64,000 nucleotides of DNA from Morinoia aosen. Taxonomy: Eukaryota; Arthropoda; Malacostraca; Amphipoda; Talitridae. The first letter of the stretch is position 1, and each line of letters begins with the position of its first letter. The notes below the pieces were generated by a model that was given only the letters and a program-made list of their open reading frames with translations, was not told where the DNA came from and did no database searches. Shown in pieces: positions 1-10,651 of this stretch. The position numbers and the translations under genes were made by a program. Location of the stretch: positions 24,236,355-24,300,354 of the forward strand of contig CM059571.1 of the NCBI GenBank assembly GCA_030386875.1, in the 5' to 3' direction.

Positions 1-669
1 GGGATAATATGTGATTTTTTTCATAAATTTTTGAATTAATTAATAAAGTGTAAGGAATATTGACAATGAAATGCAGTAAGAATTCGCAATGTTTCGCAGA
101 TTTTTCTTCACAAACATTTCTACAGCCAGAATCAAGTTTGCGTTAGCACACACGTTGACACCTCGACCCCAATGCTCCAGGCCTCCTTACAAATGGGAGG
201 TGGCACACAAGTTTGAGCAAAGATATATAGAAGCTCCATATAAATTTAAGAAATCCAACTATAAATATGACGAAGCAAGGAAAAATCCTGTTTCATTATG
301 ATAAAAAAATGAACGCTGACGAAGGAATGCATGTATTCGTTGAGGAAGGTAAGAGTTATAAAACTCATTGATTTACCCTCAAATTTTGTCGTTAATAATT
401 ATTGCAGAATCACACGCTCAAATTGAACAATTAATTTTGGATTAGTAGTGCCAACATTCATAAACACAGAATTAATTAGTTACTGATAAAAATTTGTTTT
501 TTAACACTGGATTCAAAGAAAATGAACACCATTTCTGGTGTCAAGTAATTATTCTTTAACGCGAAAAATCAAAATAAATTTTTAGCTTACGAGAATTTAT
601 ATTTAAAATAAATGGAAACAATATTTGACATTTAGCATGCACACTTTTAAATTTCTTGCTTCTGTAATA
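1..669. other. anonymous AT-rich sequence
   Basis: I see no gene, RNA or recognisable element. The only open frame of note, 89-301 on the plus strand (70 codons), has no motif I know and is of a length expected by chance. Confidence 0.5.
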
Positions 670-675
670 CAGGTG

Positions 676-741
676 GCCCTTGAGCATGGTAGACGAGCAT
701 GGTAGACTAAAGGTCTACCTTTAGTCTACCATGCCCTTGAG
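676..741. repeat. hairpin flanked by 9-bp direct repeats
   Basis: The 17-base arm gcatggtagactaaagg (697-713) is followed by a 4-base spacer and its exact reverse complement (718-734). Thirteen bases of the same arm sequence occur as a direct repeat just upstream (682-694). The whole structure lies between two copies of gcccttgag (676-684 and 733-741). This is seen directly. It could be a small fold-back insertion with a target duplication, or a snap-back, template-switch mutation at a replication fork. Confidence 0.8.
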
Positions 742-1533
742 TCACGTCACCATTTTAAACATTTACTACGCAAAAACTATAAAAGATAAAAAGTTCTAGT
801 AAGTGTAAAAAAATACTGAGCGTTATTACTTCAAAAAAATTTCGTTCAGATATCGTGTACTATCATCCAGGCACAAAGGAACTCGTTGCAGTGTATTTTG
901 TACCAGACTTCTGAAAACATTTGGTGAGCTGTTACCAATTTCTGTGATCAAATTCTGTTTCAGTTCTTGGAGAGCGTTTGAAATATATACTGCACAAATA
1001 CTTTACTCTTTAAACATTCCACACGAATAAAATCTGGAAGAGTTAATTAAATTAGGCGGTCGAGGAGGCCATCGTATGTCCCCAAAGCGTGAGATTACTT
1101 GACATGGAGATGCTGACCGTAGCAAGGTCACAGTGTCTGTAAAATGGGGCCCTATTTTTGTCGTGTGAGTAAAACAATTATTACAGCATCGTCTTAGGAA
1201 AAATGAAATTGCACATTCCGCCATTGCTACTCATTCTTCTACTACGTATATTGTATTTTTTTTCAAGATTTATATGCATGGTACTGTCGAATCTGTTAGT
1301 CTTTCATGGCAAGTTTGCGGCTTAATACTCGTACAATAAACTCCTAACATTCCTCTTTCATTTGCACTTAACTAGTAATTAGTAATGTGTAAAGTTTTTG
1401 CTTAATAAATGCTTAAAATGGTAAAATGACTTTGAACCACGCTGTTCATAAGTTAGATGCTATTTTTTTACAACAATGATACTGCTGCCGTTTAGTTACC
1501 AAGCCTCTTCGGGCAGACACGTAGTTACAGGAT
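742..1533. other. anonymous AT-rich sequence
   Basis: No gene or element recognised. The minus-strand frame 1,003-1,224 (73 codons) shows no domain and is most likely chance. Confidence 0.5.
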
Positions 1534-1597
1534 GCGACAGTCAGTCCTGCATTTTCAGGCTTCCACAGCCTCTCGGAAATGCAGGATTGACTGCCGC
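1534..1597 (+). ncRNA. long imperfect hairpin, pre-miRNA-like
   Basis: The arm at 1534-1556 pairs with 1576-1597 over about 21 positions, with one A-C mismatch near the base and one G-U wobble. A second 5-bp stem, aggct/agcct, sits inside the loop (1557-1561 with 1567-1571). Arm length, loop size and near-perfect pairing fit an animal pre-miRNA, but I do not recognise either arm as a known miRNA seed. It may equally be a remnant of a palindromic transposon end. The name miRNA is inference; the hairpin is seen. Confidence 0.3.
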
Positions 1598-3259
1598 ACC
1601 CTATATTTCAACTTGTTCATGCTATACACTTTAGGCCTCCGTTACACGAAGACCAATTCCCAGTGTTACAGTAACAAATTCATCAAGTATGGTGACCGAG
1701 TTATAAAGCAATCGGTCACGCATACGTTGTCCGATTCCGTACTGATTTGTGACTATTTGGTTTATTAAAAAGGTGAACATAAAAAGTTAAAAGGAATGAA
1801 ATGAATAGAAATTCCTATTCTGGAAAGATTCCCAAATTCAAAATCTATTCTTAGAGCCCAACATTGTCACTAAAGAAAAATATCCTCTAGTCTAATTGTA
1901 GACTTGATTACGGACCCTGTACGTTTTTTTTACTCATTGCTCTATTATCTCTAAATTGAGGGAAATTACTTAAACTTATTTTCATTTAAAAAATAAAATG
2001 TGGCGTGAGAAAGTTACATCATTTGATTCTTATAAAAATTTAAAATAGTTTCAACCTATACAGATATTGATAATATATTATCGGGCAAGCAGTGTTCCTA
2101 CTGAACTACTCTGTGTTATCCTAGTCGTCACAAACTGTGTATCATCAGTAATTCATAATTCTTTCATTGAATATTTTTTCAAAATTCCGCGCAATCTAAT
2201 GAGAACTATTCCTCCCACTCTGCAGACCCCACTTACATACAACAAAGCTGACTGCTCTAACTTCTAACGACACTAAACGGATCGATAAAAAATATAGCAT
2301 TCATCGCCAGGTACTTAGTTGAAAACAAATTTGGTCTCTTCTGCCAGTTTGAATAACACAAATGAAAGTAATTTTCCAGCATACATACAACTCAGTGGAA
2401 ACACAGCACCCCAGTCACCCGATATTTTTGTAAACAAATTAATGCAAAACCGCTACCAAAAATACACAGAAGCTCATGGCAAAAATCTAACCGTTGTCGC
2501 TAAATGAACACAATGGAACGGAGATGTGGACGATCCGAACGAAACATAACTATTTGGTTACCGCGTGGCGTCGGCCTGAGCAAATGATGCAATAGATGTA
2601 TCGCGGTACTCGCGCGTATTATATCAGCATTTCGGAGTGTGATTTTCCAAGTTTTAATGTATAGTTGATTGTCTATAAATTAGGTCAAATAAATGGCTTA
2701 CGTTCCGGTAAGCTCAGTGTACTAGCAATTTTGTTTGTTCTTTGTTAGCAATTTGTAATTTCATTTTATACGCTATTATAAATAGTTATACAAAAACATA
2801 AAAGCAAAGTGAACTATTTATCTTTAACATAATTATGGTCAAATTGCGTTTATTTTTCTTACTTTCTAACTATATAATTCAAGTGGTACGTGCTACTTTT
2901 TCAAACACGATTTGGTTCCAACAGTATAAGTCAGAGGATATTATTGTCACTTTGACCGCGAGATACGCAGTCGGTGGTCAAAGAGAAGATTTTCATAATG
3001 CTGCTGTCCGACCAGTGGTCACAAGCTATATTTTCATAAATACTTAATCGAAACTGAATGGAAGAACGATCCAGTTAATGCTTCCTATTTTCACAGTTGG
3101 TTACTACAAGTGACTTTAAATTTGAGTTGAATTTTGACCTTGAGTTTAACCCATCGTTACTCTTAGTTACTCAATTTCCTACGATTTCAAGTACAGTTGA
3201 TTGTAGACATTGTTCGTAAAGTAAAGTTGAAAAAATGGTAAACCTAAACGTTATCTTGC

Positions 3260-3261
<2 letters not shown>
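1598..3261. other. anonymous AT-rich sequence
   Basis: Several open frames of 60-80 codons are present, including 1,532-1,768, 2,067-2,267 and 2,835-3,047 on the plus strand. None carries a recognisable motif. I see no repeat copy or RNA gene here. Confidence 0.5.

Positions 3262-3293
<32 letters not shown>
3262..3293. repeat. (TA)n microsatellite
   Basis: An uninterrupted run of about 16 TA units. It immediately precedes the Penelope-like fragment, and the preceding bases ttgccaaatatata recur in inverted orientation at 4,170-4,186. Confidence 0.9.
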
Positions 3294-3298
<5 letters not shown>

Positions 3299-3299
3299 A

Positions 3300-3955
3300 A
3301 TTGAAATAGCGGACATTGATTCCCTAGTTAGTAGAGCCTTACAATTGTGTAGTAATGATTAAGTCGAAAATGAACTAAAATTTATTAAATAGTAGCTACA
3401 ATAAAACGGATACCAAGAAAAAATGATTAAATAATCAATCAGAAAACTAAAAAATCCGCGATAAAATATTAGCCAAAATTAGAACCCAAAAATTAGCTAT
3501 TTTAGTGCCCCTTATGTAAAAGGCACATCTGAACGTGTCAACAGGATACTCCGGCCATTCAATGTGCAAATAGCAAAGAGGTCAATTAACCTGATAGGAA
3601 AATATTTATCAAAAATTAAAGACAAACAAGCACCTGAAGACCGTTGCGATGTAGTGTACAAATTAGATTGTAAAAATTGTTAATAAGTGTATATCGGTGA
3701 AACTTGCAGGAATTTAAAAATCCGTGTCAATGAACATTGCCAAAATGTGGAAAAATAGCAAATTAATTCTTTAGTTTACTAACATGTTCGGGACACGGGT
3801 CACTAAATAGATTTTCAAAATTATTAAATCATATCTCAAAATTCCAACAAAAAAGAAAGAAGATACTTAGAAGCATTCTATTCCACATCTAATCCAAACT
3901 CCTACAATAGATATCTCTAAATTCCGGAGGTTTATAAACCACTACTGAAATAATT
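3300..3955 (+). pseudogene. Penelope-like element fragment, RT C-terminus plus GIY-YIG endonuclease
   Basis: Translating from 3,501 gives a 60-codon block opening with APYVKGTSERVNRILRPFNV, which fits the linker ahead of the endonuclease in Penelope-like retroelements. It then reads CDVVYKLDCKNC, two stop codons (3,681-3,686), and VYIGETCRNLKIRVNEH in the same frame. This is the GIY-YIG core: VVYK strand, zinc-like CxxC, YIGET, and R...EH. Downstream frames give HVRDTGH, then ERRYLEAFYST and IPEVYKPLL, again as in Penelope C-termini. Upstream, SLVSRALQLCSND (from about 3,322) matches the region after the reverse transcriptase. At least six stops and a frameshift make it dead. In intact family members the RT and GIY-YIG act together in retrotransposition; here the RT core is missing. 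The identification is from motif recall. Confidence 0.8.
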
Positions 3956-4157
3956 ACTGTGACTACTGCATGTTCCACCGATTCCGCTTTCGTTTATCTT
4001 ATATGTAATATCTTTCCCTTGTATCCAGGATACCTGCTTTGGCCATAACTTTGCTTCCAAAAACTTCAGTCTCTTGTCCTGAAAACGAAATTTGTTTAAA
4101 ATTTCGAAAGCTCGACAGAAAATAAAATTTTCCAGCTGAATACGAATTTCATTTGAC
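3956..4157 (+). other. probable 3' flank of the Penelope-like fragment
   Basis: Non-coding sequence between the last Penelope-like codons and the second TA tract. It is plausibly the element's 3' UTR. The minus-strand open frame across it (3,932-4,189) is a shadow frame with no motif. Confidence 0.35.
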
Positions 4158-4158
4158 A

Positions 4159-4183
4159 ATATATATATATATATATTTGGTAA

Positions 4184-4250
<67 letters not shown>
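4159..4250. repeat. (TA)n microsatellite, two runs
   Basis: A short run (about 4,159-4,177) and a long run (about 4,187-4,244) separated by ttggtaaatac. The motif tatatttggtaaat is the inverse of the one ahead of the first TA tract at 3,256. The Penelope-like fragment is therefore bracketed by inverted TA-rich flanks. Confidence 0.85.
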
Positions 4251-4744
4251 ATATAAACAGTAGGTACATACAGAGTGTCTAAAGAAATAATCCTGAATCC
4301 TAAATTAAAATAATAAAATTCATAAGGTTTCGACCATATTCTCCCTTGCATAGTTTTCAACAAATGCTGTATGCTTTGGTAAAATAACTTCAAAAATATT
4401 TACCTGTAATTACTTTACTAAAGGCTCTCAAAAACAGGTTTGTGCAAGAGTGTCAAACAATAGAATTTAACCTTAGTTTAAGTTTAAAAAAATTAGATAT
4501 ATCATCTGTTCCCTGAACCTTGGCTTCTCGAAACGAAAGGAATTGGAGCTTAAAATATGTTCATAAATTTTTAATAAAATGATTTCCTACATAATAGTTG
4601 TAAAGACTTATTTTCTTAAACTTAAAACAAAGTATAGTTGTGGCGTGGGCATTTATTGTTTTACTTTCCTGCACAAACATGTTCCTGAGTGCCTTCCCTA
4701 GTGTAATCTACGATACCAATATCTGTTAAGTAGGACCTAATTAT

Positions 4745-5041
4745 GTAAATCTCTTAATTAATAACGAACTGATCTGTAAATCTCTTACTTTAATAATCTC
4801 TTAATTAATAACGAACTGATCTGTAAATCTCTTACTTTAATAATCTCTTAATTAATAACGAACTGATCTGTAAATCTCTTACTTTAATAATCTCTTAATT
4901 AATAACGAACTAATCTGTTAATCTCTCACTTTAATAATCTCTTAATTAATAACGAACTAATCTGTAAATCTCTTACTTTAATAATCTCTTAATTAATAGC
5001 GAACTAATCTGTAAATCTCTTACTTTAATAATCTCTTAATT
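4745..5041 (+). repeat. 47-bp tandem array inside the mariner composite
   Basis: The unit starts gtaaatctcttactttaata and ends acgaactgatct. Unit starts at 4,776, 4,823, 4,870, 4,917, 4,964 and 5,011 are exactly 47 bases apart. A shortened 31-base unit begins at 4,745, and the last unit breaks off at about 5,041. Copies differ by only a few substitutions, so the array is recent or homogenised. It directly abuts truncated mariner sequence on the left and transposase remnants on the right. Confidence 0.95.
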
Positions 5042-5084
5042 TGAATTTTCCTTTTAGAAAGGATGCAATGAAAAAAGAAACTAG

Positions 5085-6046
5085 TATTCTTGGTTAGGAA
5101 GTACATTTGCACAATAAATATTAAAGAAATAAAGGATTCGTTCCAGGTACGTTAGTACATCTTCAATTCTGATGAAAGTTTAAAAATTCGGTGAGGAAGG
5201 AACTGTGCTGAACCTTAACAAAGTTCGTTCAGGACCAAGAAGAGAAGTACAAGTAGAAGCAGATATTAAAAATATTAAAACTATGTTAACGGAAAATTCA
5301 TGGGTGTCATGCAGAAGGAATGAATTGCTACTGCCCAAATAATCATTTAACCAAATTGTAAACTACGACATGAAATGACATCCCTACAAGATGCGCGTAG
5401 GGCATCAACTTCTTTAAACTGATTTTGCTCAGTGTAAAAGGATTTCTCGATGGCTTCTCAATAAACCGGCACGTTTCTTGGAATACATTTTAATTGGAGA
5501 TGAAGCGTCATTCTTTAGGAATTTTCGGAAATTGGTATCTAATTGGACCAGTGACTTACAACAATCATTTAAAGTGTGTTTGCAACTTAGACTTTATAAA
5601 TGAATATACAATCCCACACATCGAGAATATTTATGCCAAACGAGTCAACAGTTTGGTGGATACATGACGTCGTACCGGCTTATAGACTGACAGCTTTAAT
5701 AACACGGCTGAGAGAAATTTTTGATTACCGCATGGTTGCATTAAATCAGCAAATTGAGTGGCCTCTTAGATTCCCAGATCTAGCACCGCGTGATTATTTT
5801 TTGTGAGGACACTTAAAGACGAAAGTATATTCTAGTCCCCCTTACCACACTAAATAATTGAAAGAACGAATCACTAACGAATTCGATATTGTACAAAGAA
5901 ATTATCAACAGTTAATCAAAGGAGTTCTTTCCTCGATGCGATCGAGAGCTCAAAAGTCCGTTGAGAGAAATGAACGACATGTGGGAAGGAATTTGAGCTC
6001 AAAACATGTTCACAATATTTTTGATAATATGATTCCTATCTGGTAG
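5085..6046 (+). pseudogene. mariner-type transposase remnant (DD41D spacing)
   Basis: Successive frames read FGEEGTVLNLNKVRSGPRR (the DNA-binding half), then HPYKMRVGHQ and ILIGDEASFF with the first catalytic Asp. A frame at 5,600-5,806 contains WWIHDVVPAYR and EWPLRFPDLAPRDYFL. After in-frame stops at 5,804 and 5,855 the same frame continues as LKTKVYSSP and LKERITNEF to the C-terminus near 6,046. Counting between the Asp of WWIHD and the Asp of APRD gives 41 intervening residues, the spacing of the DD41D mariner group. In intact relatives this enzyme cuts at the terminal inverted repeats and inserts at TA. Several stops and frameshifts make it inactive. Identification is from motif recall. 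Confidence 0.8.
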
Positions 6047-6275
6047 TTGTAAGGACTACTTTTCTAAGACTTACAAGGAAGTAAATTGTGGCGTGCACAT
6101 TTTATTGTTTGATATTCCATTGAAAACATACTTTCGAGAGCCTTCAGTAGAGTAATTGCAATGTAAATACTTTTGAAGGTATTTAATCAAAACGTATAGC
6201 AGTTGTTGAAAACTGTTCAACGAAGAATAAGGTCAAAACAGAGTTAAAATACAGCAAAAAGTTTTTAATTCTGAT

Positions 6276-7279
6276 ATATGTGATATATAGATATTTATAC
6301 ATATATACACATATATACTTTTAAATACATTTATATATTTATATATGTACAAATTTATTAGTTCGTATGTATAAATATATTTATTAAAATACCAAGCAGA
6401 ACTAAGTAAATGAATTATCGAGTTGCAGTAAGACATATTTTATATAAAGTGTTGCCTCTGCGTCAGTTGAGGTACTGAAAGGAGTTGTACTGGAATGGTG
6501 GTGGTATGTTCTTGAAGAACATTCATCAATTGGTTTTTTGAATTGTCTCAGTGATGTTAAACGTTTTTAATCAAATTTTGGTTATTGAAAGGCATTGTTC
6601 AATAGGTATTGGATTTAGAGGGCACTCACCCTACTTAATATGGATGGTCAGTTTATTGGTCACCGTACACGAGCAAGTTTGTCACTGCAGAGAGTACAAC
6701 TCGCTAGAATACCCACATTCAAAGTCTGTTTCCTGACTTTTTTAGTTTAATATTATACAAAGTATGTTTCTCTTGAAATTGTTTTATTTAAAATAATACA
6801 AACTAATGGAATGAAAAAAGCCTGTTTACGCTGAAATTGTTTGCAAATTTTTGTTTGACACTGTTTGAAAATTTCTGTAGTTGGTGAATTTCAGATTTAT
6901 TTTTTGCAGTAATTCATTCCCTTCCCAAAATATAAATATTTTTGATATCCTAATACTGCTATAATATGAGTATTCAGTATTTTGTGCCCAGTTTTTTGCA
7001 CAATTTTTTACAAATGATCTGGGAATTAACGCGTGAAGTTGACTACGCATATCATGCAACGTACGCATCTCATTACGCATCCCATTTCCTAAACTCACCC
7101 AGTCTAATTCTACGTGCGCCCAAAATAGCTTTCACGAATTTCATTTTCAGCCCACTTGCTTACTTCCTAAGATCCGAACACTTTTGGTTCCGAAATGATG
7201 CGCGAGAGCAAGCCCACCGCACTGTGGGCCCTGGCTACAGCGGCCAGAGGCCATATTCCTTGCATTGGATTGGGGTCTC
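6276..7279. other. anonymous AT-rich sequence
   Basis: It begins with an AT-rich tract of TATA/TACATA words (6,280-6,375). Beyond that nothing is recognised. The 121-codon plus-strand frame at 6,966-7,331 has no motif I know, and its end runs into the inverted-repeat structure at 7,280. Confidence 0.5.
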
Positions 7280-7464
7280 AGCCCGCTCTGAAAGTTCACC
7301 TGTCGACTTGGCTTCCCAACATGCATCGTAACCTAACATTAAGGTGCTTTCTTGACTAATGCCAATGCTTATAGTGCGCTGAAATCTTGCTTGTGGATTT
7401 TGGCTGTAAAATTTTACTCTAAGAGAAGCCAAGCCGACCGGCGAACTATTACAGGCGGCAGAGC
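7280..7464. repeat. imperfect inverted repeat, about 40-bp arms
   Basis: The left arm (7,280-7,316) contains gttcacctgtcgacttggct. The right arm (7,423-7,464) contains agccaagccgaccggcgaac, its reverse complement with a few changes. Pairing extends outward through ctgaaagtt against aactattacag. The spacer is about 105 bases. It looks like an old fold-back or miniature inverted-repeat element, but I found no second copy in the window. Confidence 0.6.
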
Positions 7465-10400
7465 TGCTACGATAACACAACAGGCTTGAAAATTAGGGGA
7501 AAAGGGAGCCTTCAAATTTTTCATCATTTGTGCTGAGCTAGTGTTGAGGCAATGGCCAATTATAGGTGGCGAGTATACTAATTTTGACTCTTTCTTTGCG
7601 TTGTTGTCTAGAAGAAATATTTTGTTTAGTTTGAGGAGAATTTGTTGCTTATGGCTAACTAGAAAATATTCTATTTATATGCTCTATCATTGCAATGTCT
7701 GTGTATCTTTTCTGCAAAGAGCATATATAGTCGGCTGCTAACATACTTGTGGAGCGTACATACTTGTGAATATGAAGATTGGGTAAGGTATATGACGAGA
7801 AAGAATAGGCATTTTCAGTCCTATCTTTGTTTTAAAACGCACACTCTCTGCGTTAGCAATCGTCTGTGTTTACACATTGCGAAAAAGATAGAATGACATC
7901 GAATATAAATCCTATATTTTCTAATTAGCGGCAGAAAACAAGGAATTGGCAAAATTACCCTTTCATAACTTTAGAACTCGACTCTTTTATGTTATCCCGA
8001 GACATCAAGATTTATGTAACTACACATCAACAGTGCTCTTAAAATTAGTGCAAATTTTTTGACGAGTCTCTCCTGATTTTAGTATAACTTGGTTTCAATA
8101 ATCTATTTCATTGTACTGTTTCAGATAGCAATCATACCGAATTGTTACAAGTATTGGTTGCAATAATGTTTCCTGGAGAGATTTCGATTGATGTCACGCA
8201 ATAAGACTGTGAGTTTCTTTGATAGACTTTCTAAGCAATGTCAAAGCTTCTTCGATGCTGATAAACAGGGAAAGTGAATCTATGTACAGGTATCACGGCA
8301 TCATTCTACGAATGTGGAACGTTCCTTGATCGCCTATGGAGCGTCTGAAGAAGATTACAGTGTATACGCTCAGACTGAGTCGTCCCTTGCTAAGGAAAAT
8401 GTTTCTGTAATCATCAGGTGTCGAGGAGCTGATATCAGTCAAGCGCCTTCGTTCATGCACTGCAGGGTGAACTCGGAGGCGACGGAAATAAAATTCTGAA
8501 GGACTTCTTTTACAAACATAATTTTTTTGCGCGGATAATCCACTAAATGCAGTAAGCTCTATGAACTGTTCTTTATAGGCCTGGAAGTGTTCAGTGTTAT
8601 TGCATTTCTGCTAATACATTACAGAAGGAGTTCGCAACCAACGGGTCTATGAAAATTTTATCGCAGACTCCTCATGGACACTGAGCGTGATCTGCACAAT
8701 GAACTGCTTTTTCGTCGTGACAATGTTCAGTAAAATTGCGTTTCCAAAGGAGTTTAGCATTGTATGCAATGATTTTAGCCACGTAAATATTAAAACGTTC
8801 GTTGGCTCTTCGAATTTCACATGTAGATAGTTGTTTTTATTAATTTCCAAGCTCAGCGATACTCAGATGACACTCATGTTGAATGAGGTCGATGGGCTTA
8901 CATCGAGCCTATCCCAAAGTAAAGTTCCGTCTTGCTCAGCCGACATGTCACCGTTGTCAGAATCTGCGGACTGCCGAGGTTAGACCTTACCATCCCAACG
9001 TTCCTATAGGGAGGTGTGGTCACTGATACGACAACTTAGTTTGACAAGATGATAATAACTCCAGTTTTATGGAATCGTTTGCAGTAAATCAAAAGCCATG
9101 TGTGTGGCCGTGCTATACAGCCGGCGATGAAGCCGAGCGATGCAGCCTCTCATCTCAGGTAGTTCGGCCTGTGTCGCTACCGCCTTATCTTGCTCCGTCA
9201 GCGGAGGGTGAGTACATAATTGCTATACGGGTAATTCGTTTGCATGGTAGACAATGAATGTTTCAAAAGTTAAATGAATAAATTGTTATGTTCATCACGA
9301 GGGAATTATTTCATCAGAGGTGGGAGCATATTTATTCCGAAGTGGATCCATGTCAATTTATGATCTCGTCTCAAAGATATTATGTCGTCCTTATTGTTCT
9401 TTAAAAAGAGTTTCATCTTTTGCTGTGAGAAGTTTTATGAATTCTCTAATCGCGTTCTCACCATTTAGGGATATTTTCCTGCGGAAAAAATCAATATATT
9501 GTTGTAAGTGATAGTCATGCAGTACCAGATTTATCATCAGAATGTGGAAGATGTAAAATTTGGGAATCCAGCCGCTCTAAATTTCGGGTAGTAGCTTGTA
9601 AAATGTGCAGCTGTGCATTGTCGTGAAAGAACCTTTGGACATTGCCCAACAGTCTATTTTTAATCTATTTAAAACAGTCTATTTATGAAATCAAGTCTTT
9701 ATCAAATTTTATGACATAAATTTTTTTCCCTGGCAATACCATGTTACTGCTACTGTATTTTATCGAGGCAAAAATAAATAATTAGTAACTATTTTTTTCA
9801 GATGACCATGCTTTTTTGTTTTTAGGGCGCAATGGGGATTTTTAGTGGCATCTAGGTAATTATCTAAACCTAAATACTGTTCTGTTTTCCTGCCGTGTTG
9901 AGTATCTATTTCATATTATATGCAATGCTTCGATTCTCGAATAGTTTTATGTCCGGTTGAGATGAGAACAAAGAATGTGTAAACGTATACAAGAAGCCCG
10001 ACTCTGTTGTGCTGCAAGTCTGAAGTCTCTTCTTTTTACTCCGTCGCACCTAACACCTTGCAGGGTACCTCTGGCACAGGTAGGCAGCGTTCGTTTATTT
10101 TACGAATACTAAAATCTGCTCATGATTGTAACTATTTTTTCATTATTTCGGAGTTTTTTTCTATCACATTTTTAATCAGTTGAGCTAATGCAGGTAGGTA
10201 CTGCAAGAGTCTTACTGAGTGCATGAACTGCTGCTGGTAAGTGCTGCATGCGTCTCTCATAAAGTGCAAGGCAGCAAGATGCAGCAACTTTGGCGCGGTG
10301 GTTGCCACTGTGTACTCACTTAGCTTGCTGATTGGAGCGTATTAGTGCAAAGGAGTTGCTTGTTCGTTGGCTGGTACCCAATTCATTGGTTCATCTGAGG

Positions 10401-10651
10401 AGTAGTAATTGATATTCAACTCTGGAAACAGGCTTTATTCGGACTTATATTAACGTTTTATTAACCAAAAGACACATTTTCCAGTCTAACGACCGTATTC
10501 TTTTGAATGAAGACAATAGCTTTGACAAGATAGTCGGTTTTTGTAGCGAGGTAATAGGTACTAAAATTGAAGAAAGCGTGTATTTTGCTGATCAAGTCAG
10601 GAGCAGGTGTACATTGTAAAAGCCTACGTGTAGAAAAATTGATACATAATT
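7465..10651. other. anonymous sequence without recognisable gene
   Basis: I read both strands and found only short open frames of 60-70 codons with no motifs (for example 7,541-7,741, 8,314-8,499 and 9,069-9,257). There is no tandem repeat or clear transposon piece. Confidence 0.5.

Larger units (their letters stand above)
4269..6275 (+). mobile_element. decayed mariner-family element, composite with internal tandem array
   Basis: The left end begins TACAGAGTGTCT at 4,269. About 150 bases at 4,325-4,480 are the reverse complement, imperfectly, of about 6,075-6,235; shared blocks include gttttcaaca, aattactttact and ggctctcaaaa. These are long terminal inverted repeats. Inside, 4,525-4,720 copies the 3' coding end and right-terminal sequence found again at 5,950-6,150. 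A 47-bp tandem array follows, and then transposase remnants from about 5,085 to 6,046. Either an internally deleted copy sits beside a larger copy, or one element duplicated its 3' end. The outermost ~30 bases of the right end are lost in AT-rich sequence near 6,275. The same family recurs at 12,508-13,399. Confidence 0.8.

Noticed and set aside
3932..4189. 85-codon minus-strand frame
   Set aside because: It lies antisense to the Penelope-like 3' flank and reads into the TA tract; no motif.
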